64,000 nucleotides of DNA from DAIDKA01 sp035487155. GTDB taxonomy: Bacteria > Pseudomonadota > Gammaproteobacteria > Steroidobacterales > Steroidobacteraceae. Every line of letters begins with the position of its first letter. The stretch's first letter is position 1. This document shows, one piece after another, positions 45,591-55,012 of the stretch. The position numbers and the translations under genes are program-made. Where the stretch lies: positions 1 through 64,000 of the forward strand of contig DATHMK010000018.1 in the NCBI GenBank assembly GCA_035487155.1. The letters are read 5' to 3'. The notes beneath the pieces are model-generated. The model did not search any database, had not been told where the DNA came from, and saw nothing but the letters and a program-made list of their open reading frames with translations.

Positions 45591-46571
45591 CTACGCCCCC
45601 CCTGCTGTGATGGGGACGCGCGTGAAGCTGGATTCGAGGATCCGCCACGCCAGCTCATCGAAGCTGATGCCGGCGGCCTTCGCCGCCATGGGTACCAGGC
45701 TGTGGTCGGTCATACCCGGCACGGTATTGATCTCCAGCAGCTGCGGACGGCCGGTGCTGTCCATCATGAAATCCGCGCGCCCCCAGCCTTCGGCCCCGAC
45801 CGCGGCGAAGGCCGCCAGTCCCAGCTGCGCCAGGTGCTCCTCGGCCGGCTTTGACAGGCCCGAGGGGCAGAAATACTGCGTGTCATTGCGCAGGTACTTC
45901 GCCTCGTAGTCATAAAAGGTCGTCGCCGGCTTGATGCGGATCGAGGGCAGCGCCTCGCCATTGAGTATGGACACGGTGTATTCGGCGCCGCTGATCCAGC
46001 TCTCCGCCAGCACGCTGTGATCCACGGCGGCTGCCACCCGGTACGCGGCGGCGAAGTCCTGGGCGCGCTCCACCTTGGTCATGCCGACGCTTGAACCCTG
46101 GGTCGCGGGTTTGACGATCAGCGGCAGCTTCAGGCGCGCCAGCGCCGCCTCCAGATCCTGCTCACCGGTCAGTTCCACATAGTCGCTGGTGGCAATGCCG
46201 GCCGCCTGCGCCAGGCGTTTGGTGCGCAGCTTGTCCATGCCGATCGCCGAACCCATCACGCCACTGCCGGTATAAGGAATACCCAGGCATTCCAGCGCAC
46301 CCTGCAACGTTCCGTCTTCGCCTCCCGGGCCATGCAGGGCGATCCATACGCGTTGCGTGCCCATGCTCAGCAGTTGCTGCAGCGGCAGTTCGCGCGGATC
46401 AAACCCGAACGCCGCGACATCCCGGCGCAGCAGGGCCGCCAGAACCGCGGCACCGCTCTTCAGCGAGACTTCGCGCTCCGTGGAGGTGCCGCCGTAAACC
46501 ACGGCGACCCGCCCGAACTCGTGCGGGTTGCGGGCGCTGCGGGCCAGCGTTGGGTCCACCTTGATGCGCAT
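45591..46571 (-). CDS. ddl: D-alanine--D-alanine ligase
   Basis: Makes the D-Ala-D-Ala dipeptide used by MurF. The 326 residues form an ATP-grasp enzyme: VAVVYGGTSTEREVSLKSG, ALHGPGGEDGTLQG, VKPATQGSSVGM, and LLEINTVPGMTDHSLVP. The Ser-Tyr region is the ordinary D-Ala type as far as can be seen; this is not the lactate-type ligase of vancomycin-resistant hosts. Its ATG shares a base with the murB stop. Position between murB and ftsQ corresponds to ddlB of E. coli. Confidence 0.96.
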   Translation of the reverse strand: MRIKVDPTLARSARNPHEFGRVAVVYGGTSTEREVSLKSGAAVLAALLRRDVAAFGFDPRELPLQQLLSMGTQRVWIALHGPGGEDGTLQGALECLGIPYTGSGVMGSAIGMDKLRTKRLAQAAGIATSDYVELTGEQDLEAALARLKLPLIVKPATQGSSVGMTKVERAQDFAAAYRVAAAVDHSVLAESWISGAEYTVSILNGEALPSIRIKPATTFYDYEAKYLRNDTQYFCPSGLSKPAEEHLAQLGLAAFAAVGAEGWGRADFMMDSTGRPQLLEINTVPGMTDHSLVPMAAKAAGISFDELAWRILESSFTRVPITAGGA

Positions 46572-47464
46572 CAGAGCATCTCCCCGACGATGCGCACTTC
46601 GGGCTGCAGGGCGATGCCGTGGGTCGCCTGGACCCGCGCCTGCACCTGCAGCAGCAGCTGTTCAAGGTCACGGGCAGTGGCGGCACCATGATTGATGATG
46701 AAGTTGGCGTGCTTGAGCGACACCGACGCATCCCCGACCCGCAAGCCCTTGAGCCCGGCGCTGTCGATGAGTCTGGCGGCGTGATCGCCGGGCGGGTTCT
46801 TGAATACCGAACCGCAGCTCCATTCACCGATGGGCTGGGACTCACGGCGGCGCGCCAGCAGTTCACGCACCGCCGAATCATCGATGCCGGGGGAGTGGTT
46901 GAAGGTCATGCGCGCGGCCGCAAACCATTCATCAGGGTGGCTGGCGCTGACATGCCGGTAGCTGACCGAGTATTCCCCCGGCACCCGGGTGTGCTCAGCG
47001 CCGCGGCGGTCGAGGGTTTCCACGGCGACCACGCAGTTCCAGGTCTCAGCGCCGAAGGCACCGGCATTCATGGCCAGAGCCCCGCCCAGGGTACCGGGAA
47101 TGCCGGCGAAGAACTCCGCGCCCGCCAGCTGCCACTGCACGCACTGGCGGGCAATGCGTGCGCAGGGCACTCCGGCCTCGCCATACACCGTGGTCTCATC
47201 GAGGCGTTCAAGGCGCACCAGGGCATCCTGCGTGGCCACGACCACCCCGCGGATGCCGCCGTCGCGCACCAGCAGGTTGCTGCCCAGTCCGAGGAAGTGA
47301 ATGGGCGTGCCCTCCGGCACGGTGCCCAGAAACGCCCGCAGGTCGGCGCGATCGCGCGGCGCGAAGTACAGGTCCGCCGCGCCCCCGGCATGCCAGGAGG
47401 TATGCCGGCTCATGGGCTCGTTGCGGCGGACGCGGGCGAGAAAATGGTCGGCCACCTGCATCAT
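46571..47464 (-). CDS. murB: UDP-N-acetylenolpyruvoylglucosamine reductase MurB
   Basis: FAD enzyme reducing enolpyruvyl-UDP-GlcNAc to UDP-MurNAc, 297 residues. FAD motifs LGLGSNLLVRDGGIRGVV and GIPGTLGGALAMNAGAFG; catalytic Ser in GEWSCGSVFKNP and Glu near the end (LQPEVRIVGE). The length fits the shorter type II MurB rather than the E. coli type I (about 340). ATG 47464 overlaps the murC stop (ATGA). Confidence 0.96.
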   Translation of the reverse strand: MMQVADHFLARVRRNEPMSRHTSWHAGGAADLYFAPRDRADLRAFLGTVPEGTPIHFLGLGSNLLVRDGGIRGVVVATQDALVRLERLDETTVYGEAGVPCARIARQCVQWQLAGAEFFAGIPGTLGGALAMNAGAFGAETWNCVVAVETLDRRGAEHTRVPGEYSVSYRHVSASHPDEWFAAARMTFNHSPGIDDSAVRELLARRRESQPIGEWSCGSVFKNPPGDHAARLIDSAGLKGLRVGDASVSLKHANFIINHGAATARDLEQLLLQVQARVQATHGIALQPEVRIVGEML

Positions 47465-48903
47465 GGCGACCCCGGCTGCGCCAGCAGCGCCGGCAGGCCA
47501 TGGGAGACCGAATTGATGTTGCCGGCGCCCATGGTGACGACCACATCCCCGGCGCGGATCATGCCCTGCAGCGCCGCGCCCAAGGTCTCGACGTTCTCGA
47601 CAAACACCGGTTCCACCTGGCCGCGCGAGCGTACGGCACGGCAGATGGCGCGCCCGTCGGCGCCGGCAATCGGCAATTCGCCGGCGGCATAGACTTCGGT
47701 CACCAGCAGTACATCCACCTGCGAGAGCACCCGGCCGAAGTCATCGATGAGGTCGCGGGTGCGCGTATAGCGATGCGGCTGAAACACCAGCACCAGGCGG
47801 CGATTCGGGTAGCCCTGCCGCAGGGCTTCCAGGGTTGCGGCGATTTCGGTGGGGTGATGCCCGTAGTCATCGACGATGGTCACCGAGCCGGCTCCCAGGG
47901 CCACCTCGCCCACGTACTGCAGACGCCGGTCGATGCCCTGGAACGCGGCCAACGCATGCGCGATGGCCGCATCCTCTATGCCCAGTTCGGTCGCGACCGC
48001 GATGGCTGCCAGCGCATTGCTGACGTTGTGGGTGCCCGGCAGATTCAAGGTGACGGTCAGGGGTGCGCCGGCACCGGCGCGCGCCGCCGTCCCGGAGCGC
48101 ACCACGTCGAACTGGGTCTGCAGGCCATTGCGCCGCACGTTCACGGCGCGCACATCGGCGTTCGCCGCCAGGCCGTAGGTCATGATGGGGCGGCCCACGC
48201 GCGGCATGACGCTCGTGAGCGTCGCATCATCAAGACACAGAATGGCCAGACCGTAGAACGGCAGGTTGTGCAGAAAATCCACGAAGCTCGATTTGAGGCG
48301 CTCGAAATCACCGTCGTGGGTACCGAGGTGATCGTTGTCGATGTTGGTTACGATAGCGATGAGCGGCTGCAGGTGCGTGAAACTTGCGTCACTTTCATCG
48401 GCCTCGGCCACCAGGTAGCGCCCCGAGCCCAGGCGCGCATTGCTGTCGGCGCTCTTGAGGCGCCCGCCGATCACAAAAGTGGGATCCGCGCCCCCTTCGG
48501 CCAGAATGCTGGCGACCAGGCTGGTGGTCGTGGTCTTGCCATGCGTGCCCGCCACCGCGATCGAATAGCGGAAGCGCATCAGTTCACCGAGCATCTCGGC
48601 ACGCTGCACGACCGGAATGCGCAGGCCGAGCGCCGCCATGACCTCCGGGTTCTGCGCCGAGACCGCGCTGGAGACCACCACCACATCCGCGCCCGCGACA
48701 TTGCGATCCGAATGACCGATGGCGACGGTCGCGCCCAGTTGCGCCAGGCGCCGCGTGGCGGCGTTGGGTTTCAGGTCCGAACCCTGCACGCGATAGCCAA
48801 GGTTGATCAGCACCTCGGCAATGCCGCTCATGCCGCTGCCGCCGATACCGACCAGGTGGATGGTATGGATGCGGCGCATGCGATCGGCGCGATCCAGGAT
48901 CAT
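47461..48903 (-). CDS. murC: UDP-N-acetylmuramate--L-alanine ligase MurC
   Basis: Adds L-Ala to UDP-MurNAc, 480 residues. N-terminal Rossmann domain HLVGIGGSGMSGIAEVL; ATP motif VAGTHGKTTTTSL; central EADESDASF; C-terminal VDDYGHHPTEI. The ATG at 48903 overlaps the murG stop by ATGA, fixing the start; the frame continues upstream only as out-of-frame murG. Confidence 0.97.
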   Translation of the reverse strand: MILDRADRMRRIHTIHLVGIGGSGMSGIAEVLINLGYRVQGSDLKPNAATRRLAQLGATVAIGHSDRNVAGADVVVVSSAVSAQNPEVMAALGLRIPVVQRAEMLGELMRFRYSIAVAGTHGKTTTTSLVASILAEGGADPTFVIGGRLKSADSNARLGSGRYLVAEADESDASFTHLQPLIAIVTNIDNDHLGTHDGDFERLKSSFVDFLHNLPFYGLAILCLDDATLTSVMPRVGRPIMTYGLAANADVRAVNVRRNGLQTQFDVVRSGTAARAGAGAPLTVTLNLPGTHNVSNALAAIAVATELGIEDAAIAHALAAFQGIDRRLQYVGEVALGAGSVTIVDDYGHHPTEIAATLEALRQGYPNRRLVLVFQPHRYTRTRDLIDDFGRVLSQVDVLLVTEVYAAGELPIAGADGRAICRAVRSRGQVEPVFVENVETLGAALQGMIRAGDVVVTMGAGNINSVSHGLPALLAQPGSP

Positions 48904-49988
48904 GCCGGCACTTCCGTGTAGCGCATGCAAGCCTGCGCCAGATCCTGGGCGGCGCGCGGTTGCGCCAGCTCCCGCGCCCTGATGGCCATCTCCAGCAGCG
49001 GCACCCGATCGGTGCACAGTTTTTTCAACGCTTCCGCCAGGCGCTGTGGGGTAAGGTCCCGATCCGCAATCAGCAGCGCCGCGCCATGATCCACCAGATA
49101 GGCCGCGTTGACGGTCTGGTGATCGTCCACGGCCGCCGGAAAGGGCACCAGAATCGACGCCACGCCGACGGCGGCGAGCTCGCACACCGTCAAGGCGCCG
49201 GAGCGGCAGATCACCAGGTCCGCCCAGCTGTAAGCCTCGGCCATGTCCTCGATGAAGGCCGTCACCTCGGCGCGCACACCGCTGTGGGCGTAGTTCTGCA
49301 GCGCGGCCTCCTGCCAGCGCGCCCCGGCCTGGTGGCGCACGTTGAAGTGCTGCCCGGTATCCAGCTGCGCCAGCGCCAGCGGCACCACGGTGTTCAGACG
49401 CACCGCGCCCTGACTGCCGCCGAACACCAGGATATTGATGGCGCCGTGACGGCCCGAGAAGCGGATCTGCGGGGTCGCGGCGGCGGCGATGTCCTCGCGC
49501 ACCGGATTGCCGATGGTCTGAGCGCGCACGGCGCGACTGAAACTGTCGGGAAACGCCTCCAGGACCTCATCGGCGATGTGCGACAGGCAGCGGTTGGTGA
49601 ACCCCGCTACCGCATTCTGCTCATGGATGATGAGCGGCCGGCGCGTGAGCCAGGCGGCGACGCCTCCCGGTCCGGTGACGAAACCGCCCAGGCCCACCAC
49701 CGCCAGCGGGCGATGCCGGCGCATGACCCGCAGCGCCTGCCACAGCGCCAGGAACAGCCGAAAGGGTGCCGCCAGCAGTGTCATCCAGCCCTTGCCGCGC
49801 AGGCCGCCCACGGACAGCCACTCGATGGGTATCTGCTCGGCGGGAATCACTCGCGCCTCCAGTCCCTTGCGCGTGCCCAGCCATACCACCGGTTGGGAGC
49901 GCCGGCGCAGCAGCCGCGCCAGCGCCAATGCCGGATAGACATGTCCGCCGGTGCCGCCCGCCATGATCAGGACCGGTCGGGTGTTCAT
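48900..49988 (-). CDS. murG: Lipid II synthase MurG (GlcNAc transferase)
   Basis: Converts lipid I to lipid II on the inner membrane face, 362 residues. GT28 family: MAGGTGGHVYPALALA at the N terminus, GGFVTGPGGVAAW, HEQNAVAGFTNR, and the donor-site VICRSGALTVCELAAVG (C-terminal domain). ATG 49988 overlaps the ftsW stop. Confidence 0.97.
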   Translation of the reverse strand: MNTRPVLIMAGGTGGHVYPALALARLLRRRSQPVVWLGTRKGLEARVIPAEQIPIEWLSVGGLRGKGWMTLLAAPFRLFLALWQALRVMRRHRPLAVVGLGGFVTGPGGVAAWLTRRPLIIHEQNAVAGFTNRCLSHIADEVLEAFPDSFSRAVRAQTIGNPVREDIAAAATPQIRFSGRHGAINILVFGGSQGAVRLNTVVPLALAQLDTGQHFNVRHQAGARWQEAALQNYAHSGVRAEVTAFIEDMAEAYSWADLVICRSGALTVCELAAVGVASILVPFPAAVDDHQTVNAAYLVDHGAALLIADRDLTPQRLAEALKKLCTDRVPLLEMAIRARELAQPRAAQDLAQACMRYTEVPA

Positions 49989-51175
49989 GGCTCCTCCCGC
50001 AGGCGCGCCGCGCCGCTGCGTGAGGGTTGAGTGGTCTCGTGATACACCCGCAGCACCACGGCCGCCCACACCAGCGCCACCACCAGGCTTGACCCGCCAT
50101 AGCTCATCAGCGGCAGCGTCAATCCCTTGGTCGGCAGCACCCCCATGTTCACACCGATGTTGATCAGCGCCTGCACACCGATCCACACGCCAAAGCCCGC
50201 GGCCAGATAGGCACCGAACTGCAGACCCGCCTCATGCGCCAGGCGCGCGATGTACAGGCTGCGCCAGGTAACGGCCAGGAACAGCCCCACGGTCAGCAGC
50301 ACCCCGGCCAGGCCCAGCTCCTCGGCGAGCACTGCGAAAATGAAATCACTGTGCGCCTCGGGCAGATAGAACAGCTTCTGCACGCTCTCGCCCAATCCCA
50401 CGCCGAACAGCTGCCCGCGGCCGATGGCGATCAGTGATTGCACCAGCTGGAAGCCGGAGTGGAACGGATCATCGAAGGGGTGCAGGAAGGCGGTAATGCG
50501 CGCCCGGCGATAGCCGGAGACCTCGGCCAGCACGATGAAGAGTGTGGCGGCGCCCAACACCAGCAGCGTCATCCACCGCAGCCGGCCGCCGGCCAGGAAC
50601 AGCATGATGAAGCCGGTGGCGAACAGCACCGTCGCGGCACCCATGTCCGGCTCGGCCAGCAGCAAAGCACCCGCCAGCAGCAGCACGCCCAAGGGCCGCA
50701 GCAGGCCGGCCAGCGTGCCGCGCAGCTCCTCTTCCTTGCGCACCGCGTAGCTGGCCACGTAGATCAGTATCAGCAGTCTTGCCAGCTCGGACACCTGGAA
50801 GGCGAACCCGCCCAGCTGCAACCAGCGCCGGCTGCCGTGACTGCGATGACCGATGCCCGGGACCGCGACGATCAGCAGCAGGCCCAGGCCGATGAACAGC
50901 AGCGGCACGGACAGCCGCTCCAGCTGATCGGTGCGCAGGCAGAACACCATGGCGCCGGCGCCGACTCCGACCAGCACAAACAGCAGCTGCTTCTCCAGGT
51001 AGGCGAAGCTATTGGCCGCGGACTCCTGGCTCGCCACCGAGATCGAGGCTGAAGTGACCATGATCAGGCCGATCAGGACTATCGCCGCCAGCAGCGCCAC
51101 CAGTACCGGGTCGATCCGCACACCGCCCTTGCGGTGGCCGGACTGGGCAAAGGCCATTGCAGCGATGGCGTTCAT
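49985..51175 (-). CDS. ftsW: Septal peptidoglycan polymerase FtsW
   Basis: SEDS-family glycosyltransferase working with FtsI, 396 residues with about ten transmembrane helices. SEDS motifs are visible: GSRRWLQLGGFAFQVSELARL, AEPDMGAATVL, HSDFIFAVLAEELGL and LPLMSYGGSSLV. The N terminus is cytoplasmic and basic (SGHRKGGVRID). It overlaps murD (ATGA) and murG (ATGA). Confidence 0.96.
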   Translation of the reverse strand: MNAIAAMAFAQSGHRKGGVRIDPVLVALLAAIVLIGLIMVTSASISVASQESAANSFAYLEKQLLFVLVGVGAGAMVFCLRTDQLERLSVPLLFIGLGLLLIVAVPGIGHRSHGSRRWLQLGGFAFQVSELARLLILIYVASYAVRKEEELRGTLAGLLRPLGVLLLAGALLLAEPDMGAATVLFATGFIMLFLAGGRLRWMTLLVLGAATLFIVLAEVSGYRRARITAFLHPFDDPFHSGFQLVQSLIAIGRGQLFGVGLGESVQKLFYLPEAHSDFIFAVLAEELGLAGVLLTVGLFLAVTWRSLYIARLAHEAGLQFGAYLAAGFGVWIGVQALINIGVNMGVLPTKGLTLPLMSYGGSSLVVALVWAAVVLRVYHETTQPSRSGAARLREEP

Positions 51176-52533
51176 GCGGCGAGTTCCCGGACCGCGCTGC
51201 TGAAGACCTCGCCGCGATGGGCGTAGTTGCGGAACATGTCCAGGCTCGCGCAGGCGGGCGACAGCAGTACGGTGTCACCGGGCCGGGCCGCCTTCGCGGC
51301 CGCGCGCACTGCCTCGGGCATGCTGGCGCTGCGCACGATGGCGCAGACATCGCGCAGCACCTGCTCGATGGCGGCCGCGTCGCGACCGATCAACACCACG
51401 CACCGGACCTTGCCGCGAAACGCCTCGCGCAATGGCGTGAAGTCCTGCGACTTGCCGTCGCCGCCGGCGATCACGATCAAGGGACCGGCGAAGCCGGCCA
51501 CGGCGGCGAGGGTGGCCCCGACATTGGTGCCCTTGGAATCATCGACGAAGTTGACGCCGCCAATCTCGGCAACCCATTGCGAGCGATGCGGCAGTCCCTC
51601 GAAGCGGGTGAGTTCATCGAGCATCACCGGCAGCGGCAGACCGATGGCCTCGCCCAGCGCCAGCGCCGCCAGGGCGTTCGCGGCATTGTGCAAGCCGGTG
51701 AGCCGCATGCTCTCCACCGCGATCAGGGGCTCGCCGCGACGCATCAGCCAGGGCTTGCCCGCTTCGCGCACCGCCACCGTGTAGTCCGCCCCGGGAGCAT
51801 CCTGCAGCGAGAAGCCCACCACGCGCGCGGCCTTGTGCGGCATGGCCGCCACCAACGGATCATCCAGATTGATCACCGCGGTGTCGCAGCGCGCAAAGAT
51901 GCGGGCCTTGGCGGCCGCGTACTCGGCGAGGGAGGCGTAGCGGTCCAGGTGGTCCGGCGTGACATTCAGCACGGTCGCGGCACGCAGGTCCAGCGAGGCG
52001 GTGGCCTCCAGCTGATAACTCGACAGTTCCAGCACATACAGTTCGGTGGGCTGCGCATCCGCCTGCGCGGCCAGCAGCAGATCCAGCGCCGGCTCGCCCA
52101 GGTTGCCACCGACGCGCACGCGCACGCCTGCGCTCTCGGCCATGCGGCCCAGCAGCGTGGTGACGGTGCTCTTGCCGTTGGTGCCGGTAATGCCCACGAC
52201 CGGCGCGTCCGCAGCCACCGCAAACAGCTCGATGTCCCCGGCAATGGTGATGCCGCGACGCCGCGCCTCGACGAAGAATGGATCCGACAGCGGCACCCCG
52301 GGGGAGGCCACGACGCATACCGCATCATCGAGCAGGCTGATGTCCAGGCCACCGAAGCGCACCGTGAGATCGGGTGCCAGTTTTCTCAAGGCGTCCCGCC
52401 CGGGCGGATCCTCGCGGCTGTCGGTGACATGCACGCGCCAGCCGTGACGCAGCAGATAACGGGCGCAGGACAGCCCCGTGACCCCCAGGCCGACGATCAC
52501 CGCGACAGCAAGCCTGTTGCGTGTCTCGTTCAT
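51172..52533 (-). CDS. murD: UDP-N-acetylmuramoyl-L-alanine--D-glutamate ligase MurD
   Basis: Adds D-Glu to the UDP-MurNAc peptide, 453 residues. VIVGLGVTGLSCARYLL (N-terminal domain), ATP motif GITGTNGKSTVTTLLG, ELSSYQLEA, NVTPDHLDRY, and FVDDSKGTNVGAT. ATG 52533 overlaps mraY; the longer frame to 53349 is antisense-frame mraY. Confidence 0.97.
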   Translation of the reverse strand: MNETRNRLAVAVIVGLGVTGLSCARYLLRHGWRVHVTDSREDPPGRDALRKLAPDLTVRFGGLDISLLDDAVCVVASPGVPLSDPFFVEARRRGITIAGDIELFAVAADAPVVGITGTNGKSTVTTLLGRMAESAGVRVRVGGNLGEPALDLLLAAQADAQPTELYVLELSSYQLEATASLDLRAATVLNVTPDHLDRYASLAEYAAAKARIFARCDTAVINLDDPLVAAMPHKAARVVGFSLQDAPGADYTVAVREAGKPWLMRRGEPLIAVESMRLTGLHNAANALAALALGEAIGLPLPVMLDELTRFEGLPHRSQWVAEIGGVNFVDDSKGTNVGATLAAVAGFAGPLIVIAGGDGKSQDFTPLREAFRGKVRCVVLIGRDAAAIEQVLRDVCAIVRSASMPEAVRAAAKAARPGDTVLLSPACASLDMFRNYAHRGEVFSSAVRELAA

Positions 52534-53615
52534 CGCACCTTCAGCGTCGCAAGACCCAGCAGCACCAGCAGCAGGGACAGGATCCAGAAGCGCACGATCA
52601 CCTTCGGTTCGGCCCAGCCCTTGAGCTCGAAGTGATGATGGATGGGGGCCATGCGGAAAATCCGCTTGCCGGTCAATTTGAACGAGGCGACCTGCAGGAT
52701 CACCGAGGCGGTTTCCACCACAAAGATACCGCCCATGACCAGGGCCACGACTTCCTGGCGCACGATGACCGCGACGACCCCCAGGGCCCCGCCAATCGCC
52801 AGCGCCCCCACATCGCCCATGAAGACCTGTGCCGGATAGGTGTTGAACCACAAAAAACCCAGTCCCGCGCCGCTCAGCGCCGCGCAGAACACCAGCAGCT
52901 CCCCGGCGCGCGGCACCGCGGGAATCGCCAGGTACTCGGCGAACTTGGCATTGCCGCTGGCGTAGGCGAACACGCCCAGCGCCGCGCTGACCATCACCGC
53001 CGGCATGATGGCGAGGCCGTCGAGGCCGTCGGTGAGATTCACGGCATTGCTCATGCCGACGATCATCAGATAGCCCAGGGTGATGAACGACACGGCCGAC
53101 AGGGGCTCGGCGAAGCGCTTGACGAAGGGCAGGAACAGCGTCGTTTCGGCCGGTGATTGCGCCGTGTAGTAAAGCACCGCCGCCGCGCACAGGCCCACCA
53201 CGGTCTGCCAGAAATACTTCCAGCGCGGGATCAGGCCGCGGGAGTTGCGCACCACCAGCTTCAGATAATCGTCGTAGAAGCCGATCAGCCCGAACGCGAA
53301 GGTGACACCCAGCACCGTCCACACGAATCGGTCGCGCACATTGGCCCACATCAAGGTGCCGAAAAACACCGCCACCAGGATCAGCGCGCCACCCATGGTG
53401 GGAGTGCCGGCCTTCGGCAGATGCGACTTCGGACCGTCATCGCGCACCACCTGGCCGATCTGGTACTGGGACAGGCGTGCAATCATCGACGGCCCGATCA
53501 GCAAGCAGAACACCAGCGAGGTCATGCATGCCAGGATCGCCCGCAGCGTCAGGTACGAGAACACATTGAAGCCGGAGTACAGGGCGGTCAGATGCTGTGT
53601 GAGCAGGTACAGCAC
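52530..53615 (-). CDS. mraY: Phospho-MurNAc-pentapeptide transferase MraY
   Basis: Transfers phospho-MurNAc-pentapeptide to undecaprenyl phosphate, making lipid I. The 361 residues with ten helices match the family. Catalytic motifs: GTPTMGGALIL, GFYDDYLK, NAVNLTDGLDGLA and APIHHHFELKG (HHH). It lies 2 bp after the murF stop. Confidence 0.97.
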   Translation of the reverse strand: MLYLLTQHLTALYSGFNVFSYLTLRAILACMTSLVFCLLIGPSMIARLSQYQIGQVVRDDGPKSHLPKAGTPTMGGALILVAVFFGTLMWANVRDRFVWTVLGVTFAFGLIGFYDDYLKLVVRNSRGLIPRWKYFWQTVVGLCAAAVLYYTAQSPAETTLFLPFVKRFAEPLSAVSFITLGYLMIVGMSNAVNLTDGLDGLAIMPAVMVSAALGVFAYASGNAKFAEYLAIPAVPRAGELLVFCAALSGAGLGFLWFNTYPAQVFMGDVGALAIGGALGVVAVIVRQEVVALVMGGIFVVETASVILQVASFKLTGKRIFRMAPIHHHFELKGWAEPKVIVRFWILSLLLVLLGLATLKVR

Positions 53616-53617
53616 GC

Positions 53618-55012
53618 TCAGACTCCCTGGGTCCCAGGAGTCGCCGGCGTGGCCGCCAGCGCCGCCACGACGTGTTCCAGGCGGTTGAAGCGCGACCCCT
53701 TCACCAGCATGCGTACCGCGCCAGCCTCAGATCCGATGCTCGACAGCTCGGCGTTGAGGCCGGCAGCCAGGCTGCTGGTGTCGGTGAACCAGCTGGCCCC
53801 GGCGCCAAAGGTCTCCACGGCCAGCTGTGCCAGCTTGCCGGTGGCGAACAGGCGCTCGATTCCGGCAGCCTTGGCGCTCAGGCCGACCTGGCGATGAGTC
53901 TCGGTCGCATACTCGCCGAGTTCACCCATGTCGGCGAACACCAGCCAGCGTTGGCCATCCAGCTGCGCCAGCACCTGGATTGCGGCCTGCACCGAACTGG
54001 GATTGGCATTGTAGGAATCGTCAATGATCCAGGCGCCGCTGGGCGCCTGTTTGAACTGCAAGCGCCCCGGCACCGCACGCGCGGCGGCGAGGCCGCGCGC
54101 AATCTCGGCCAGGCCCAGGCCGGCGGCACTGGCCGCGGCCGCAGCGCCCAGGGCATTGATCAGGTTGTGGCGACCTGCAAGGTGCAGTTCCACCGGCACG
54201 CTGCCCTGCGGTGCATGCAGCGTGAAGCGGGTCACGAAGCCCGTGGCGTCGATGGTCGTGCGCGGCGCGCCGGCGCTGAACTGCGCGCCGGGCTCAAGTC
54301 CAAAGGTCAGGACCCGCGCCGGCGTCATGCTCTTCCACAGCAGCGCGAACGGATCATCATGGTTGATGATGGCGGTGGCATCGGCCCTAAGACCGGCGAC
54401 CATCTCACCCTCGGCACGGGCGACGCCCTCGAGGCTGCCGAATCCCTCCAGGTGCTCGGCGCCGGCATTGGTGATGATACCGATGGTCGGGCGACCGATG
54501 CGCACCAGCGCTTCGACCTCACCGGCGCGATCCGCGCCCATTTCCACCACCGCGAAGCGATGCTCGGCGCGGATCCGGAACAGCGTCAGGGGCACGCCGA
54601 TGTGATTGTTGAGATTGCCGCGGGTGCTCAGGCAGGGACCGGCTTGCGACAGGATGCTGGAAATCAGCTCCTTGACCGTGGTCTTGCCATTGCTGCCAGC
54701 CACGCCGATCACGGGAATGGAGAAGCTCTCGCGCCAGGCCCGGGCGCTGCGAGCAAGTGCCGCCAGGGTGTCAGCGACCAGGATCTGGCTGCCGGCATTG
54801 TCCCGGGGGGAGCGCACCACGGCGCCGGCCGCGCCGCGCGCCACCGCGGCGGCGACGTAGTCCTCACCGTTGAAGCGCGGACCGGACAAGGCGACGAACA
54901 GCTCACCGCAGTTTATGGTGCGCGAGTCGGTCGACACGCCGCTGAAGGGGGCATCCGGTCCCACCAGGCGGCCACCGCAGCTGTGTGCAAAATCCGTGAG
55001 GGTGGCGTTCAT
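53618..55012 (-). CDS. murF: UDP-MurNAc-tripeptide--D-alanyl-D-alanine ligase MurF
   Basis: Adds D-Ala-D-Ala to complete the pentapeptide, 464 residues. N-terminal STDSRTINCGELFVALSG, ATP motif VAGSNGKTTVKELI, NAGAEHLEGFGS and IIDDSYNANPSSV. ATG 55012 overlaps the murE stop. Confidence 0.97.
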   Translation of the reverse strand: MNATLTDFAHSCGGRLVGPDAPFSGVSTDSRTINCGELFVALSGPRFNGEDYVAAAVARGAAGAVVRSPRDNAGSQILVADTLAALARSARAWRESFSIPVIGVAGSNGKTTVKELISSILSQAGPCLSTRGNLNNHIGVPLTLFRIRAEHRFAVVEMGADRAGEVEALVRIGRPTIGIITNAGAEHLEGFGSLEGVARAEGEMVAGLRADATAIINHDDPFALLWKSMTPARVLTFGLEPGAQFSAGAPRTTIDATGFVTRFTLHAPQGSVPVELHLAGRHNLINALGAAAAASAAGLGLAEIARGLAAARAVPGRLQFKQAPSGAWIIDDSYNANPSSVQAAIQVLAQLDGQRWLVFADMGELGEYATETHRQVGLSAKAAGIERLFATGKLAQLAVETFGAGASWFTDTSSLAAGLNAELSSIGSEAGAVRMLVKGSRFNRLEHVVAALAATPATPGTQGV